A DNA stretch of 64,000 nt from an uncultured Prevotellaceae bacterium (GTDB taxonomy: Bacteria > Bacteroidota > Bacteroidia > Bacteroidales > Muribaculaceae): contig ONRP01000022.1 in the NCBI GenBank assembly GCA_900320245.1, forward strand, positions 1-64,000. The letters are read 5' to 3'. Numbering within the stretch: the first letter of the stretch is position 1; each line of letters begins with the position of its first letter. A program made the translations under genes and the position numbers. Shown here one piece after another: positions 7,177 to 13,749 of the stretch. The notes beneath the pieces were generated by a model that saw nothing but the letters and a program-made list of their open reading frames with translations, had not been told where the DNA came from and ran no database searches.

Positions 7177-8685
7177 TTATCCGCACTGGAAGTACTCGTT
7201 GACGAGTTGGGCAGTGCGCTTGGGATCGTGTTCGATGTCGTGGCGCAGGGTGCGGTCGCCAAACGAGCGCAACTCAGCAATGATGCCGTCGATCATGTGG
7301 GCACTGAACACGCCATGCTCCTCAAATGCGGCACGCAGTTTCTCCAAGCAGTCGGCGCTGGCAACGCAACTATCTGGCAGGCAGTCGAGTTCGTTCAGGC
7401 GGTCGGCATTGGCTGCGTCATGGATGTTCACGTCCACATAGGTCTTGGCGGCCAGTTCCAGAGCGTTCTCCATCTCGAAGCCGTGGCGGCAGGCTACGCA
7501 CAGGCCGGCGAGCAACTGGTAGATGTCGGCCGAGCCGTCCGGCGAGCGCATCTCGACGGTCTGCTTCTGGGTGGTGTCAAAGTTGCTGGCGGGCTCCAGC
7601 GGGTTGGCAACGCGGCACATGTCGGCACCGGCGGTCCAGCCCAGGGGCACACGCACGAGCACCGAGCGGTTGCGGTCGCCCCAGCATACGTTGGTGGGAG
7701 CCTCCTGGTGGGGCACCAGGCGGAAGTAGGACATCGGGTTCTTGTTACCGAAGGCCGTGATGGCGGGAGCCAGGTCCATCATACCGGCGATGGCCTTGCG
7801 GGCCTCGTCGCTGAGGACGCCCTTGTCGTTAATCATCATGTTGCGGCCATCCTTCATCATGCGCATGTGAACATGCAGACCCGAACCGGCCTTGCCGGTG
7901 GTAATCTTCGGGGCGAAGGTCACGTTCAGGTTGGCGCGGAAGGCCAGGTTGCGGATCACCCACTTGGCAATCATCAACTGGTCGGCGGCGTCGAGCACGG
8001 GAACGGGCAGGAACTCAATCTCGTTCTGCTCATACACCACACCGTCCTGCTCAAAGTTGCCCACCTCGCTGTGGCCGTACTTGATCTGGCCACCAGCCTT
8101 GGCGATGTAGTCCATGCAGCGCTGGCGGAAGTCGTTGGTCTTGGCATAGGGCATCGACTCGTGATAGCCGTGCTGGTCGCGGGCGGGGTAGAAGTCCACC
8201 GACGGGCGGATAACGTAATACTCCAACTCACCCATGGCCTCGTACTCCATGCCGGTCACCTCGCGGAAGGCCTGGGCGGCCTTGCGCAACGTCTGCTCGG
8301 GAGAACTCTCCAGCGGGTTGCCGTCCTTGTCAAAGAAGGAGCACAGCAGGCACAGCGTGGGAATCTCGGCAAACGGATCAAGGAAGGCGGTGCTGAACCT
8401 GGGCAGCACATACAGGTCACTTGAACTGGCCTGGATGAAACTGAACAGGCTGGAGCCGTCAACGCGCTCACCACACGACAGGATCGTGCGCAGGTAATCC
8501 TTGCTGCTGATGACAAAGTTCAGGGTTTTCAACTTGCCGTCACCGCCGGGGTACATGAAGTTGACCATGCGGATGTTGTTCTCCTCGATAAAGCGGATGA
8601 TGTCGGCCTTGGTGAACTCACGGGGTTCTTTCTGCAGGTAGGCCACTACCTGGTTGGCGTTCAACGCCAGAATTTCGTTTTCCAC
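7177..8685 (-). CDS. glnA: Glutamine synthetase (type I-like)
   Basis: ATP-dependent synthesis of glutamine from glutamate and ammonia; cytoplasmic oligomer. About 502 residues, the usual length of a type I-like enzyme and not the ~730-residue GlnN (type III) form. The N-terminal beta-grasp part precedes the catalytic domain, which shows the metal/glutamate residues in GELEYYVI and EVGNFEQDG, then GSGLHVHM (ATP/glutamate site) and PTNVCWGDRNRSVLVRVP (adenylate and phosphate contacts). The frame is open upstream to 8808, but the promoter -7 box at 8774-8781 excludes that start. I choose the GTG at 8685, giving MENEILALNANQ. A role in glutamine supply is standard; a related gamma-glutamyl ligase is possible but less likely given the conserved residues. 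No PII or riboswitch signal was seen. Confidence 0.87.
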   Translation of the reverse strand: MENEILALNANQVVAYLQKEPREFTKADIIRFIEENNIRMVNFMYPGGDGKLKTLNFVISSKDYLRTILSCGERVDGSSLFSFIQASSSDLYVLPRFSTAFLDPFAEIPTLCLLCSFFDKDGNPLESSPEQTLRKAAQAFREVTGMEYEAMGELEYYVIRPSVDFYPARDQHGYHESMPYAKTNDFRQRCMDYIAKAGGQIKYGHSEVGNFEQDGVVYEQNEIEFLPVPVLDAADQLMIAKWVIRNLAFRANLNVTFAPKITTGKAGSGLHVHMRMMKDGRNMMINDKGVLSDEARKAIAGMMDLAPAITAFGNKNPMSYFRLVPHQEAPTNVCWGDRNRSVLVRVPLGWTAGADMCRVANPLEPASNFDTTQKQTVEMRSPDGSADIYQLLAGLCVACRHGFEMENALELAAKTYVDVNIHDAANADRLNELDCLPDSCVASADCLEKLRAAFEEHGVFSAHMIDGIIAELRSFGDRTLRHDIEHDPKRTAQLVNEYFQCG

Positions 8686-8773
8686 TATTTCTCTATTAAG
8701 ATTTTGGCTTTTGCTATCGGCTGATGGCCAATGGCAGAAAAGCAGGTTAATTAATGGTTTTAGTTCATGGCCA

Positions 8774-8805
8774 CAAAGATAGTGCAAGCCGAACACAATG
8801 CCAAA
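8774..8805 (-). promoter_or_regulatory. Promoter of glutamine synthetase, within a shared repeat
   Basis: Read on the minus strand: TTTG, 20-nt spacer, TATCTTTG. The same sequence context, including GCAAGCCGA and ATGCCAAA, recurs at the prmC promoter (55851-55882). Confidence 0.75.
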
Positions 8806-8832
8806 CAAAAAATCATTTTTTTGTTTTTTATC

Positions 8833-8855
8833 CCGAGGCGCAGCCTATCTTCGGC
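8833..8855 (-). repeat. 23-bp conserved word upstream of the glnA promoter
   Basis: Identical to 55898-55920 upstream of prmC; it contains GAGGCGCAGCCTATCTTCGG. A degenerate relative (ATCCCGAGGCG) is near 24743-24753. Confidence 0.7.
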
Positions 8856-8867
8856 AATTGATATCTA

Positions 8868-8915
8868 TTCCCATAATTCGTATAATTCGCGTCATTCGCA
8901 TTAAAAATTCGCCGT
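8868..8915. repeat. ATTCG-type short repeats
   Basis: Tandem variants AATTCGTAT, AATTCGCGT, CATTCGCAT, AATTCGCC. The same family is seen near 5278-5312, 9850-9875, 9963-9982, 55933-55955 and 61213-61250. Confidence 0.6.
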
Positions 8916-8976
8916 CAATTGACAAAATAATCATATCTTTGCTCATCACTATTAACCCTCAAACCTCAACAGAGCC

Positions 8977-9639
8977 ATGCGCAAAGCATTTATCCTAGTC
9001 ACGACCGCCATGATGGCGCTCCATCTGTCGGCGCAGTTGCCCCAGTTCGCCTACAACGACTTCGAGGGCTGGACCTACTCAGGCGGGACACTCACCGAGG
9101 ATGCCATCTCCATGGGCATCTACCTGTATGTCACCAGCCAGGGCCATGCGCTCACCCTCACCTCGCCCACGTTCTCCTGCAACGGCATCGACAGCATCGC
9201 CGCACTGGTCAGGTGGAAGTCCAGCGACCCCAACGTGGGGCTGACCACAATCATCGACGACGCCACGGGGCACCCCCTCGACTCGGTGACCTGCTATCCC
9301 GTGTCGGCGTCCAGCAACCAGAAGTTGGCCTTCACCATCGCCGTCCCCAACGGCTTGACCCAGGCCCGGCTGCGTTTCGTGTCGCGCGAGGCCGACGTCA
9401 ACAACTGCGGAGCCGTAAGGGCTATTGAACTCACCGCCGTGACATCCACCGTGACGACCGCAGGCGACGTTAACACTGACGGCCATATCGACATCACCGA
9501 CGTCACCATGCTCATCTCCCACCTGCTGGGCCAAGTGGTCGACGGCATTGACCTCGCGGCAGCCGACGTCAACCACGACGGCGGCATCTCCATCAACGAC
9601 GTCACCGCCCTCATCGCCCGCTTGCTAACCGGAAGATAA
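8977..9639 (+). CDS. Small secreted protein with C-terminal dockerin-like module
   Basis: 220 residues. Residues 1-20 are a signal peptide (MRKAFILVTTAMMALHLSAQ). Residues about 21-150 form a beta-rich jelly-roll-like domain of unknown ligand. Residues about 158-218 are a dockerin-like pair (GDVNTDGHIDITDV and ADVNHDGGISINDV) with Asp/Asn calcium-loop residues. No cohesin is seen in the window. It stands alone between the glnA promoter region and a repeat-rich gap. Probably exported or surface-attached; function unknown. Confidence 0.78.
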   Translation: MRKAFILVTTAMMALHLSAQLPQFAYNDFEGWTYSGGTLTEDAISMGIYLYVTSQGHALTLTSPTFSCNGIDSIAALVRWKSSDPNVGLTTIIDDATGHPLDSVTCYPVSASSNQKLAFTIAVPNGLTQARLRFVSREADVNNCGAVRAIELTAVTSTVTTAGDVNTDGHIDITDVTMLISHLLGQVVDGIDLAAADVNHDGGISINDVTALIARLLTGR

Positions 9640-9995
9640 CGAGAAGAAACAGACTGCTTTTGTTGATGAACGTTCATAGCAGCCGGGTGTAGAAGACAAG
9701 AAAAACTATGGCTTCCGCGCTCCTGATAAGAGGAAAACAATCAATACAATGAACACTAAGTCAGCCACACTCTGCCAGGAATGCGGATCCTATCAGAACA
9801 ATCAGACCGATCAGTTGTTTGAAAGCCTGAGACGTAGGAGTGCGGATGCCAAATTCGCGAAATACGTTTAATCCGAAGGCAATTAATGGAGTGCGAATGC
9901 CTCTCTAAAATCTAACCTTTAAACTCTAACCTGCAAGCGCAGCGAGCATCAATGCGGATGCCGAAATCGCGAAATTCGTAGTTCCTGTTTCGGTG
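9640..9995. other. Repeat-rich intergenic region
   Basis: It carries three TGCGRATGCC words (9841-9850, 9892-9901, 9953-9962), ATTCG-type repeats, and a CTCTAAA/CTCTAAC block ending in GCGCAGCGAGCAT (to 9949). No supported gene. Confidence 0.6.
9892..9949. repeat. Telomere-like CTCTAAA/CTCTAAC repeat block
   Basis: TGCGAATGCC, then degenerate 7-mers CTCTAAA, TCTAACC, TTTAAAC and CTCTAAC, then GCAAGCGCAGCGAGCAT (9933-9949). Same design as 7096-7175, and the reverse complement of 34381-34450. Confidence 0.7.
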
Positions 9996-11312
9996 TTAGC
10001 GGCTGTGGCGCAGGCCGTAAAGCATCACCACGACGAAGCACACGGCAGGAACGATGAACGACAGGTTGACAGCGGGCAAGACCTGTACAGGACTGTCGAT
10101 AATCATCGCCTGCACGGCAGGCAACACACTGCCGCCCAGAATCGCCATGATCAGGCCCGCCGAGCCCACCTCGGCATCGTCATGCACACCGCCCAGGGCC
10201 AGACCGTAGATGGTGGGGAACATCAGACTCATGCACGCCGACACGGCCACCAGGCAACACATGCCCACACGGCCGCCCACCAGAATGACACCGCACAGCA
10301 GCAACAACGCCACTGCGGCAAAGAACGCCATCAGACGGCCCGGCTTGAAAAATTTCATCAGGTAGATGTTGACAAAACGCATCAGGCAGAACAGCACCAT
10401 CGCCGCGATGTTGTAGCGCTGGGACAGCACCTCGGCGGCCTGCTCGCTCATCCCCTCGGCCATGAACACGCGCGTGCCGTACTGGATGATAAATGTCCAG
10501 CAGGTAATTTGGGCACCCACATAGAAGAACTGCGCCACCACACCGTTGCGGTAGGGACGGTTGGCCCACAGGCGCTTCACGGCTGGCCACAGGGGACCGC
10601 GGTTGGTGCCCTCGCTGTGCCCCACGGCAGGGATGCGTACAAAAGCCATCGCCACCAGCAGCACCAGCAGCACCACGCCAAGCAGGGCATAGGGCTGGAC
10701 AAGCACTCCCAGGTCGCTCTGCTTCAATGCCTCGAATTGGGCGTCGTCAAGCAATGCACGCTGCGACGTGTCGAGTGGGGAGAGGCGCGCCTGGATGAAA
10801 TTCATCGCCACAAACATGCCCGTCATCGAGCCAATGGGGTTAAACGACTGCGCCAGGTTCAGGCGACGCGTGGCAGTCTCGCGGTCACCCATGAGCAGGA
10901 TGCACGGGTTGGCGGTCGTCTCGAGGAACGACAAGCCGCACGTCAAGATGAAATAGGCCACCAGGAACGGGGCAAAACTGCCCATCGCACGTGCCGGAAT
11001 GAACAGCAGAACGCCCAGGGCATACAACGCCAAGCCCATCACGATGCCGCTCTTGAACGAGTGGCGGCGGATGAACAGCGCCGCGGGCAACGCCATGCAG
11101 AAATAGCCCCCGTAGAAAGCCACCTGGACCAGCGTGCCGTCGGTCACACTCATGCGGAAAATCTTGGAGAAGGCCTTCACCATGGGGTTGGTGATGTCGT
11201 TGGCGAAGCCCCACAGGGCAAAACAGCAGGTCACGATGATAAAAGGCAGCACATGACTCACGCCCTCGCGCGTGACCAGCAGTCGGGATTTCTTTTCTTT
11301 ATCGGTTGTCAT
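9996..11312 (-). CDS. fucP: L-fucose:H+ symporter family MFS permease
   Basis: 438 residues of inner-membrane major facilitator superfamily type with about 12 hydrophobic helices. The N-terminus after a short charged stretch reads LPFIIVTCCFALWGFANDITNPMV, the hallmark of the FucP/glucose-galactose porter family (conserved Asn/Asp in helix 1), followed by GGYFCMALPAALFIRR and FLETTANPCI. Expected to import L-fucose or a related sugar with protons. It follows a lipoprotein gene by 19 bp and a mutarotase gene farther upstream on the same strand, supporting a deoxy-sugar uptake cluster; no isomerase, kinase or aldolase of the fucose pathway is present here. The substrate is inferred from family and context. 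A remnant of a fucP-like 5' end lies at 11871-11948. Confidence 0.85.
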   Translation of the reverse strand: MTTDKEKKSRLLVTREGVSHVLPFIIVTCCFALWGFANDITNPMVKAFSKIFRMSVTDGTLVQVAFYGGYFCMALPAALFIRRHSFKSGIVMGLALYALGVLLFIPARAMGSFAPFLVAYFILTCGLSFLETTANPCILLMGDRETATRRLNLAQSFNPIGSMTGMFVAMNFIQARLSPLDTSQRALLDDAQFEALKQSDLGVLVQPYALLGVVLLVLLVAMAFVRIPAVGHSEGTNRGPLWPAVKRLWANRPYRNGVVAQFFYVGAQITCWTFIIQYGTRVFMAEGMSEQAAEVLSQRYNIAAMVLFCLMRFVNIYLMKFFKPGRLMAFFAAVALLLLCGVILVGGRVGMCCLVAVSACMSLMFPTIYGLALGGVHDDAEVGSAGLIMAILGGSVLPAVQAMIIDSPVQVLPAVNLSFIVPAVCFVVVMLYGLRHSR

Positions 11313-11331
11313 TCTGTTTCTGGTTTTTCAA

Positions 11332-11817
11332 TCATTCTTTTATGGTATAAACATTAAAACGACATGTATCCATTTCCGACTTTGATGACACCTCAAAGAA
11401 AGATAAGAATACAGTTGGAGTATAGATTTTATCTCCCTTGATAATTATAGGTTCATGTTCTGTCGCAGGGAATGTGTGCTCCCATCCATTCGATTTATTG
11501 ATAACTACCTTATCATTAATCCAAGCAAATAATCTATTTTTCTTATGTTCTAAGACATAATTGTTGGTTAAATCAATAAAATCAATAGGCCTCTTAGTTT
11601 CAATTACCCAAGTCTCTTTTGTATCACTATCAACTACTGTATCAATAGTCAACTTTTCTTCTCCACTCTGCCAAATAGCCAACAGGGTGTCTTGTATTTC
11701 CTTGTCAAGTTCTGTGAATCTTACGGTATTAGGCTCTTTTACAGCCGAAGAACAAGAACTGTTAAAGACGATTGCGCTAATAATCAGTATACTAATCAAA
11801 AACAAAAACTTTTTCAT
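11332..11817 (-). CDS. AT-rich predicted lipoprotein, unknown function
   Basis: 161 residues. A hydrophobic signal (MKKFLFLISILIISAIVF) precedes NSSC, so Cys22 is a likely lipidation site. The rest is a charged, beta-rich domain with no motif I recognise (KETWVIETKRPIDFIDLTNNYV). The gene is much more AT-rich than fucP and rhaM on either side and sits directly downstream of a fucP 5' remnant, which suggests it was inserted between mutarotase and permease. Periplasmic or outer-membrane anchoring is inferred. Confidence 0.68.
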   Translation of the reverse strand: MKKFLFLISILIISAIVFNSSCSSAVKEPNTVRFTELDKEIQDTLLAIWQSGEEKLTIDTVVDSDTKETWVIETKRPIDFIDLTNNYVLEHKKNRLFAWINDKVVINKSNGWEHTFPATEHEPIIIKGDKIYTPTVFLSFFEVSSKSEMDTCRFNVYTIKE

Positions 11818-11870
11818 AAACTTATTATTTTATGACCCATCTTCTACTCGTTGATGGGAATGATGCCAAT

Positions 11871-11948
11871 CTAAGGTAAATCAAGGATTATCTGCCCTGG
11901 TGTTTTCACCAGCAGACGGGATTTGTTGTTGTTGTTGGCAGTTATCAT
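11871..11948 (-). pseudogene. Remnant of a fucP 5' end
   Basis: The short frame MITANNNNKSRLLV then diverges and stops after 25 codons. It matches the start of the intact permease (MTTDKEKKSRLLV), and at DNA level CCAGCAG-C/T-CGGGATTT is shared with 15 of 16 bases. Interpreted as a duplicated or displaced fucP start left by insertion of the AT-rich lipoprotein gene. Confidence 0.55.
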
Positions 11949-11955
11949 TTTCACA

Positions 11956-11990
11956 AAAAACTCCTAACTTCTAACTCCTAACTCCTAACT
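11956..11990. repeat. AACTCCT short-period repeat
   Basis: Four to five degenerate 7-8-mers (ACTCCTA, ACTTCTA, ACTCCTA, ACTCCTA) just before and into the 3' end of the mutarotase gene. Similar in character to the other 7-mer blocks. Confidence 0.55.
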
Positions 11991-12312
11991 TAAATATCCG
12001 TTCCATCAGTTGCCATTTGGCGGTGGAGGGAGCAGCGGGGTCGCAGCCCTGGAATTGGGCGACATAGGCTTCCCACTCGGCCTGGCGGGGCAATTGGGCT
12101 AGGCGCGCGTTGTCTTTCTCCCAGTCAAAGTCGTCGGTCGTGTCACAGATCATGAACAGGCGGTTGCCCAGGATATAAATCTGCATGTCGAGGATGCCCA
12201 CACTGCGGATGCCCTCCTGTATTTCGGGCCACACATGGGCATGGGCCTCTACATATTTCTCAATCATCTCGCGGTCATCCCGCAATTCAAGGGTTTGGCA
12301 ATATCGTTTCAT
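11971..12312 (-). CDS. rhaM: L-rhamnose/L-fucose mutarotase family protein
   Basis: 113 residues, the usual length of the DUF718/RhaM (YiiL) family, which interconverts alpha and beta anomers of deoxy-sugars in the cytoplasm. Visible family features are MKRYCQTLELRDD, HAHVWPEIQEGIRSVGI (conserved His and Trp), YILGNRLFMICDT and the C-terminal Trp-rich segment. It is upstream of a FucP-type permease on the same strand, so an L-fucose mutarotase role fits at least as well as L-rhamnose. The C-terminal coding end runs into the AACTCCT repeat, which may have altered the last residues. Confidence 0.82.
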   Translation of the reverse strand: MKRYCQTLELRDDREMIEKYVEAHAHVWPEIQEGIRSVGILDMQIYILGNRLFMICDTTDDFDWEKDNARLAQLPRQAEWEAYVAQFQGCDPAAPSTAKWQLMERIFKLGVRS

Positions 12313-12324
12313 CGTTCCAGTATT

Positions 12325-12419
12325 TCAAACAACTCAAACTACGCTGAACAACATTAACAACCCAATGATTAAAAGAATGATGTTGTCCTTGTTGTTTTAA
12401 GTTGTTCCTGTTGTTTGAT
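12325..12419. repeat. Paired complementary low-complexity arms (AACAAC/GTTGTT)
   Basis: Left arm rich in AACAAC (12325-12361) and right arm rich in GTTGTT (12379-12419) can pair into an irregular hairpin in the gap between two minus-strand genes. Confidence 0.55.
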
Positions 12420-12443
12420 TTTTTTCGATAGTTGTTTGTATTA

Positions 12444-13622
12444 TCAGTTGTTTGATGACCTGCGGATGGTCAGGGATATGGCTCCCTCGGGGAAGGCCGA
12501 GCGGTCACGGCACACGAGCGCCAGATAGCCGCCACCGCCAGCACCCGGCATCTTCCACGCCAGCACTCCGTCGAGGGCGCTGTAGCGGTCGATGTAGTCC
12601 TGCACACCGGGTTGAATCATTGCGGGGAACATCGCCACCTGGGCCTCGAACGAGGCCTTGTAGGCAGCGGCAAAGGCTTCCAGATCACGGCTTTGGATGG
12701 CTTTCCAGCAGTCGTCGGCAGCAGCGGCGAGCGCCCGCACCTTAGCGGGCGTGATGTCCTTGCCCGTGACCACGCTGCAGCCAGGGCGGCGCGGAAACAT
12801 GGGAATCATGCACAGGTGGTCCTCCAGCCAGCCCAGCAGGGCAGGGTCCTGGGTGTATTCTATCTTCTCGGGCCAGTAACTGCCGTTGTAGTAATGCCGC
12901 GCCAGTCCGGGCACGCAGATGCCGATGGAATCCTGGGCACCGCTCACGATGCCGTCGCTGCGCTCGGGGTCGTTCTCGAGGCAGAAGACCAAGCGCGCCA
13001 GCATCTCGGGGTCCATGTCGGGCAGACGGTAAGGCCATACCCGCTTGATGGTGTTGCGCGTGCTGGTCGACAAGCCACAACGCTCACGCACCTCGAACGT
13101 GGGCTCCAGCGAGATGGTCAGTGCCCAGCCGGGGGCATGGCACGACACATAGGGCTGGTCAATCCAGGTGCCCGCCAGGTCCAGGCGGGTGGGTAACTGG
13201 CAGACGGCCTGCTTCAGGCCCGTGCTGGAACGCGCCTCGAGGCCCTCGCCCGGCACACGCTTCAGCACAATATATTCCATGCCGCGCTCACGGCACAACT
13301 GCCGCTTTTCCTCGCGGTCGCCGTCCTCGTTGACCACCAGGCAGTCGGGGTGCACGATGTCCAGGGTGGGCACAAAGTCGAGCATGCCCTCGCCCTCGTT
13401 GATGTAGGCCTCCTTGACATAGCGGATGGCACGCACCATGAACAGCCGCTCACGCTCGCTGTACATCGTTTTGTGGCCCTTCAGGGCCTCTATCGTGCGG
13501 TCGCTGCCGATGCCCACATACAGGTCGCCATACTGCGACGCCTGCCTGAAAAACTCCACATGACCCGAATGCAACAGGTCATAGCAGCCTGATACAAAAA
13601 CCTTTTTTCTGCTATCTGCCAC
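12444..13622 (-). CDS. Cytidylyltransferase-type nucleotidyltransferase fused to a GHMP-kinase-like domain
   Basis: About 392 residues. Residues 1-130 form a nucleotidyltransferase of the cytidylyltransferase superfamily with the HxGH motif (GCYDLLHSGHVEFF) and later residues RLFMVRAI and KRVPGEGLEARSST. Residues about 140-390 resemble a GHMP kinase: LPTRLDLAGTWIDQPY (substrate entry), SGAQDSIG (equivalent of the GxQDQ segment) and GAGGGGYLALV (C-terminal Gly-rich motif). The usual PxxxGLGSS phosphate loop is not seen between them. In related HddA/Fkp systems these activities make nucleotide-activated sugars. Context with FucP and a mutarotase suggests activation or sensing of a fucose-like sugar; the product is not known. 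The GTG at 13622 is chosen because the -7 box at 13651-13658 excludes starts farther upstream. Confidence 0.72.
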   Translation of the reverse strand: MADSRKKVFVSGCYDLLHSGHVEFFRQASQYGDLYVGIGSDRTIEALKGHKTMYSERERLFMVRAIRYVKEAYINEGEGMLDFVPTLDIVHPDCLVVNEDGDREEKRQLCRERGMEYIVLKRVPGEGLEARSSTGLKQAVCQLPTRLDLAGTWIDQPYVSCHAPGWALTISLEPTFEVRERCGLSTSTRNTIKRVWPYRLPDMDPEMLARLVFCLENDPERSDGIVSGAQDSIGICVPGLARHYYNGSYWPEKIEYTQDPALLGWLEDHLCMIPMFPRRPGCSVVTGKDITPAKVRALAAAADDCWKAIQSRDLEAFAAAYKASFEAQVAMFPAMIQPGVQDYIDRYSALDGVLAWKMPGAGGGGYLALVCRDRSAFPEGAISLTIRRSSNN

Positions 13623-13650
13623 TTCTCTAAGATTGGATTGGTTAGTGCCA

Positions 13651-13658
13651 CAAAGGTA
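13651..13658 (-). promoter_or_regulatory. -7 box TACCTTTG for the nucleotidyltransferase/GHMP gene
   Basis: CAAAGGTA on the plus strand reads as TACCTTTG. No good -33 element at the expected distance. Confidence 0.5.
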
Positions 13659-13687
13659 CAACATCCAGCCCACAAGAGCATCATGAA

Positions 13688-13710
13688 GGGCGGAAAAATA
13701 CTTTCCGCCC
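13688..13710 (-). terminator. Hairpin downstream of trpB
   Basis: Perfect 9-bp stem GGGCGGAAA / TTTCCGCCC with a 5-nt loop; no clear T tract. Confidence 0.55.
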
Positions 13711-13749
13711 CCACAACTCTAATTCATTGTTTAACTAATTATTTCGTTC

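Noticed and set aside
7207-8424. 405-codon ORF opposite glutamine synthetase
   Set aside because: His/Gly/Val-rich translation typical of an antisense shadow in GC-rich DNA; the glutamine synthetase motifs decide the strand.
9749-9871. Small plus-strand ORF of 40 residues containing CQEC
   Set aside because: No promoter, it runs into repeat sequence (TGCGGATGCC and ATTCG), and nothing supports it as a gene.
9993-11357. 454-codon ORF opposite fucP
   Set aside because: His/Gln-rich shadow frame. FucP family motifs on the minus strand are unambiguous.
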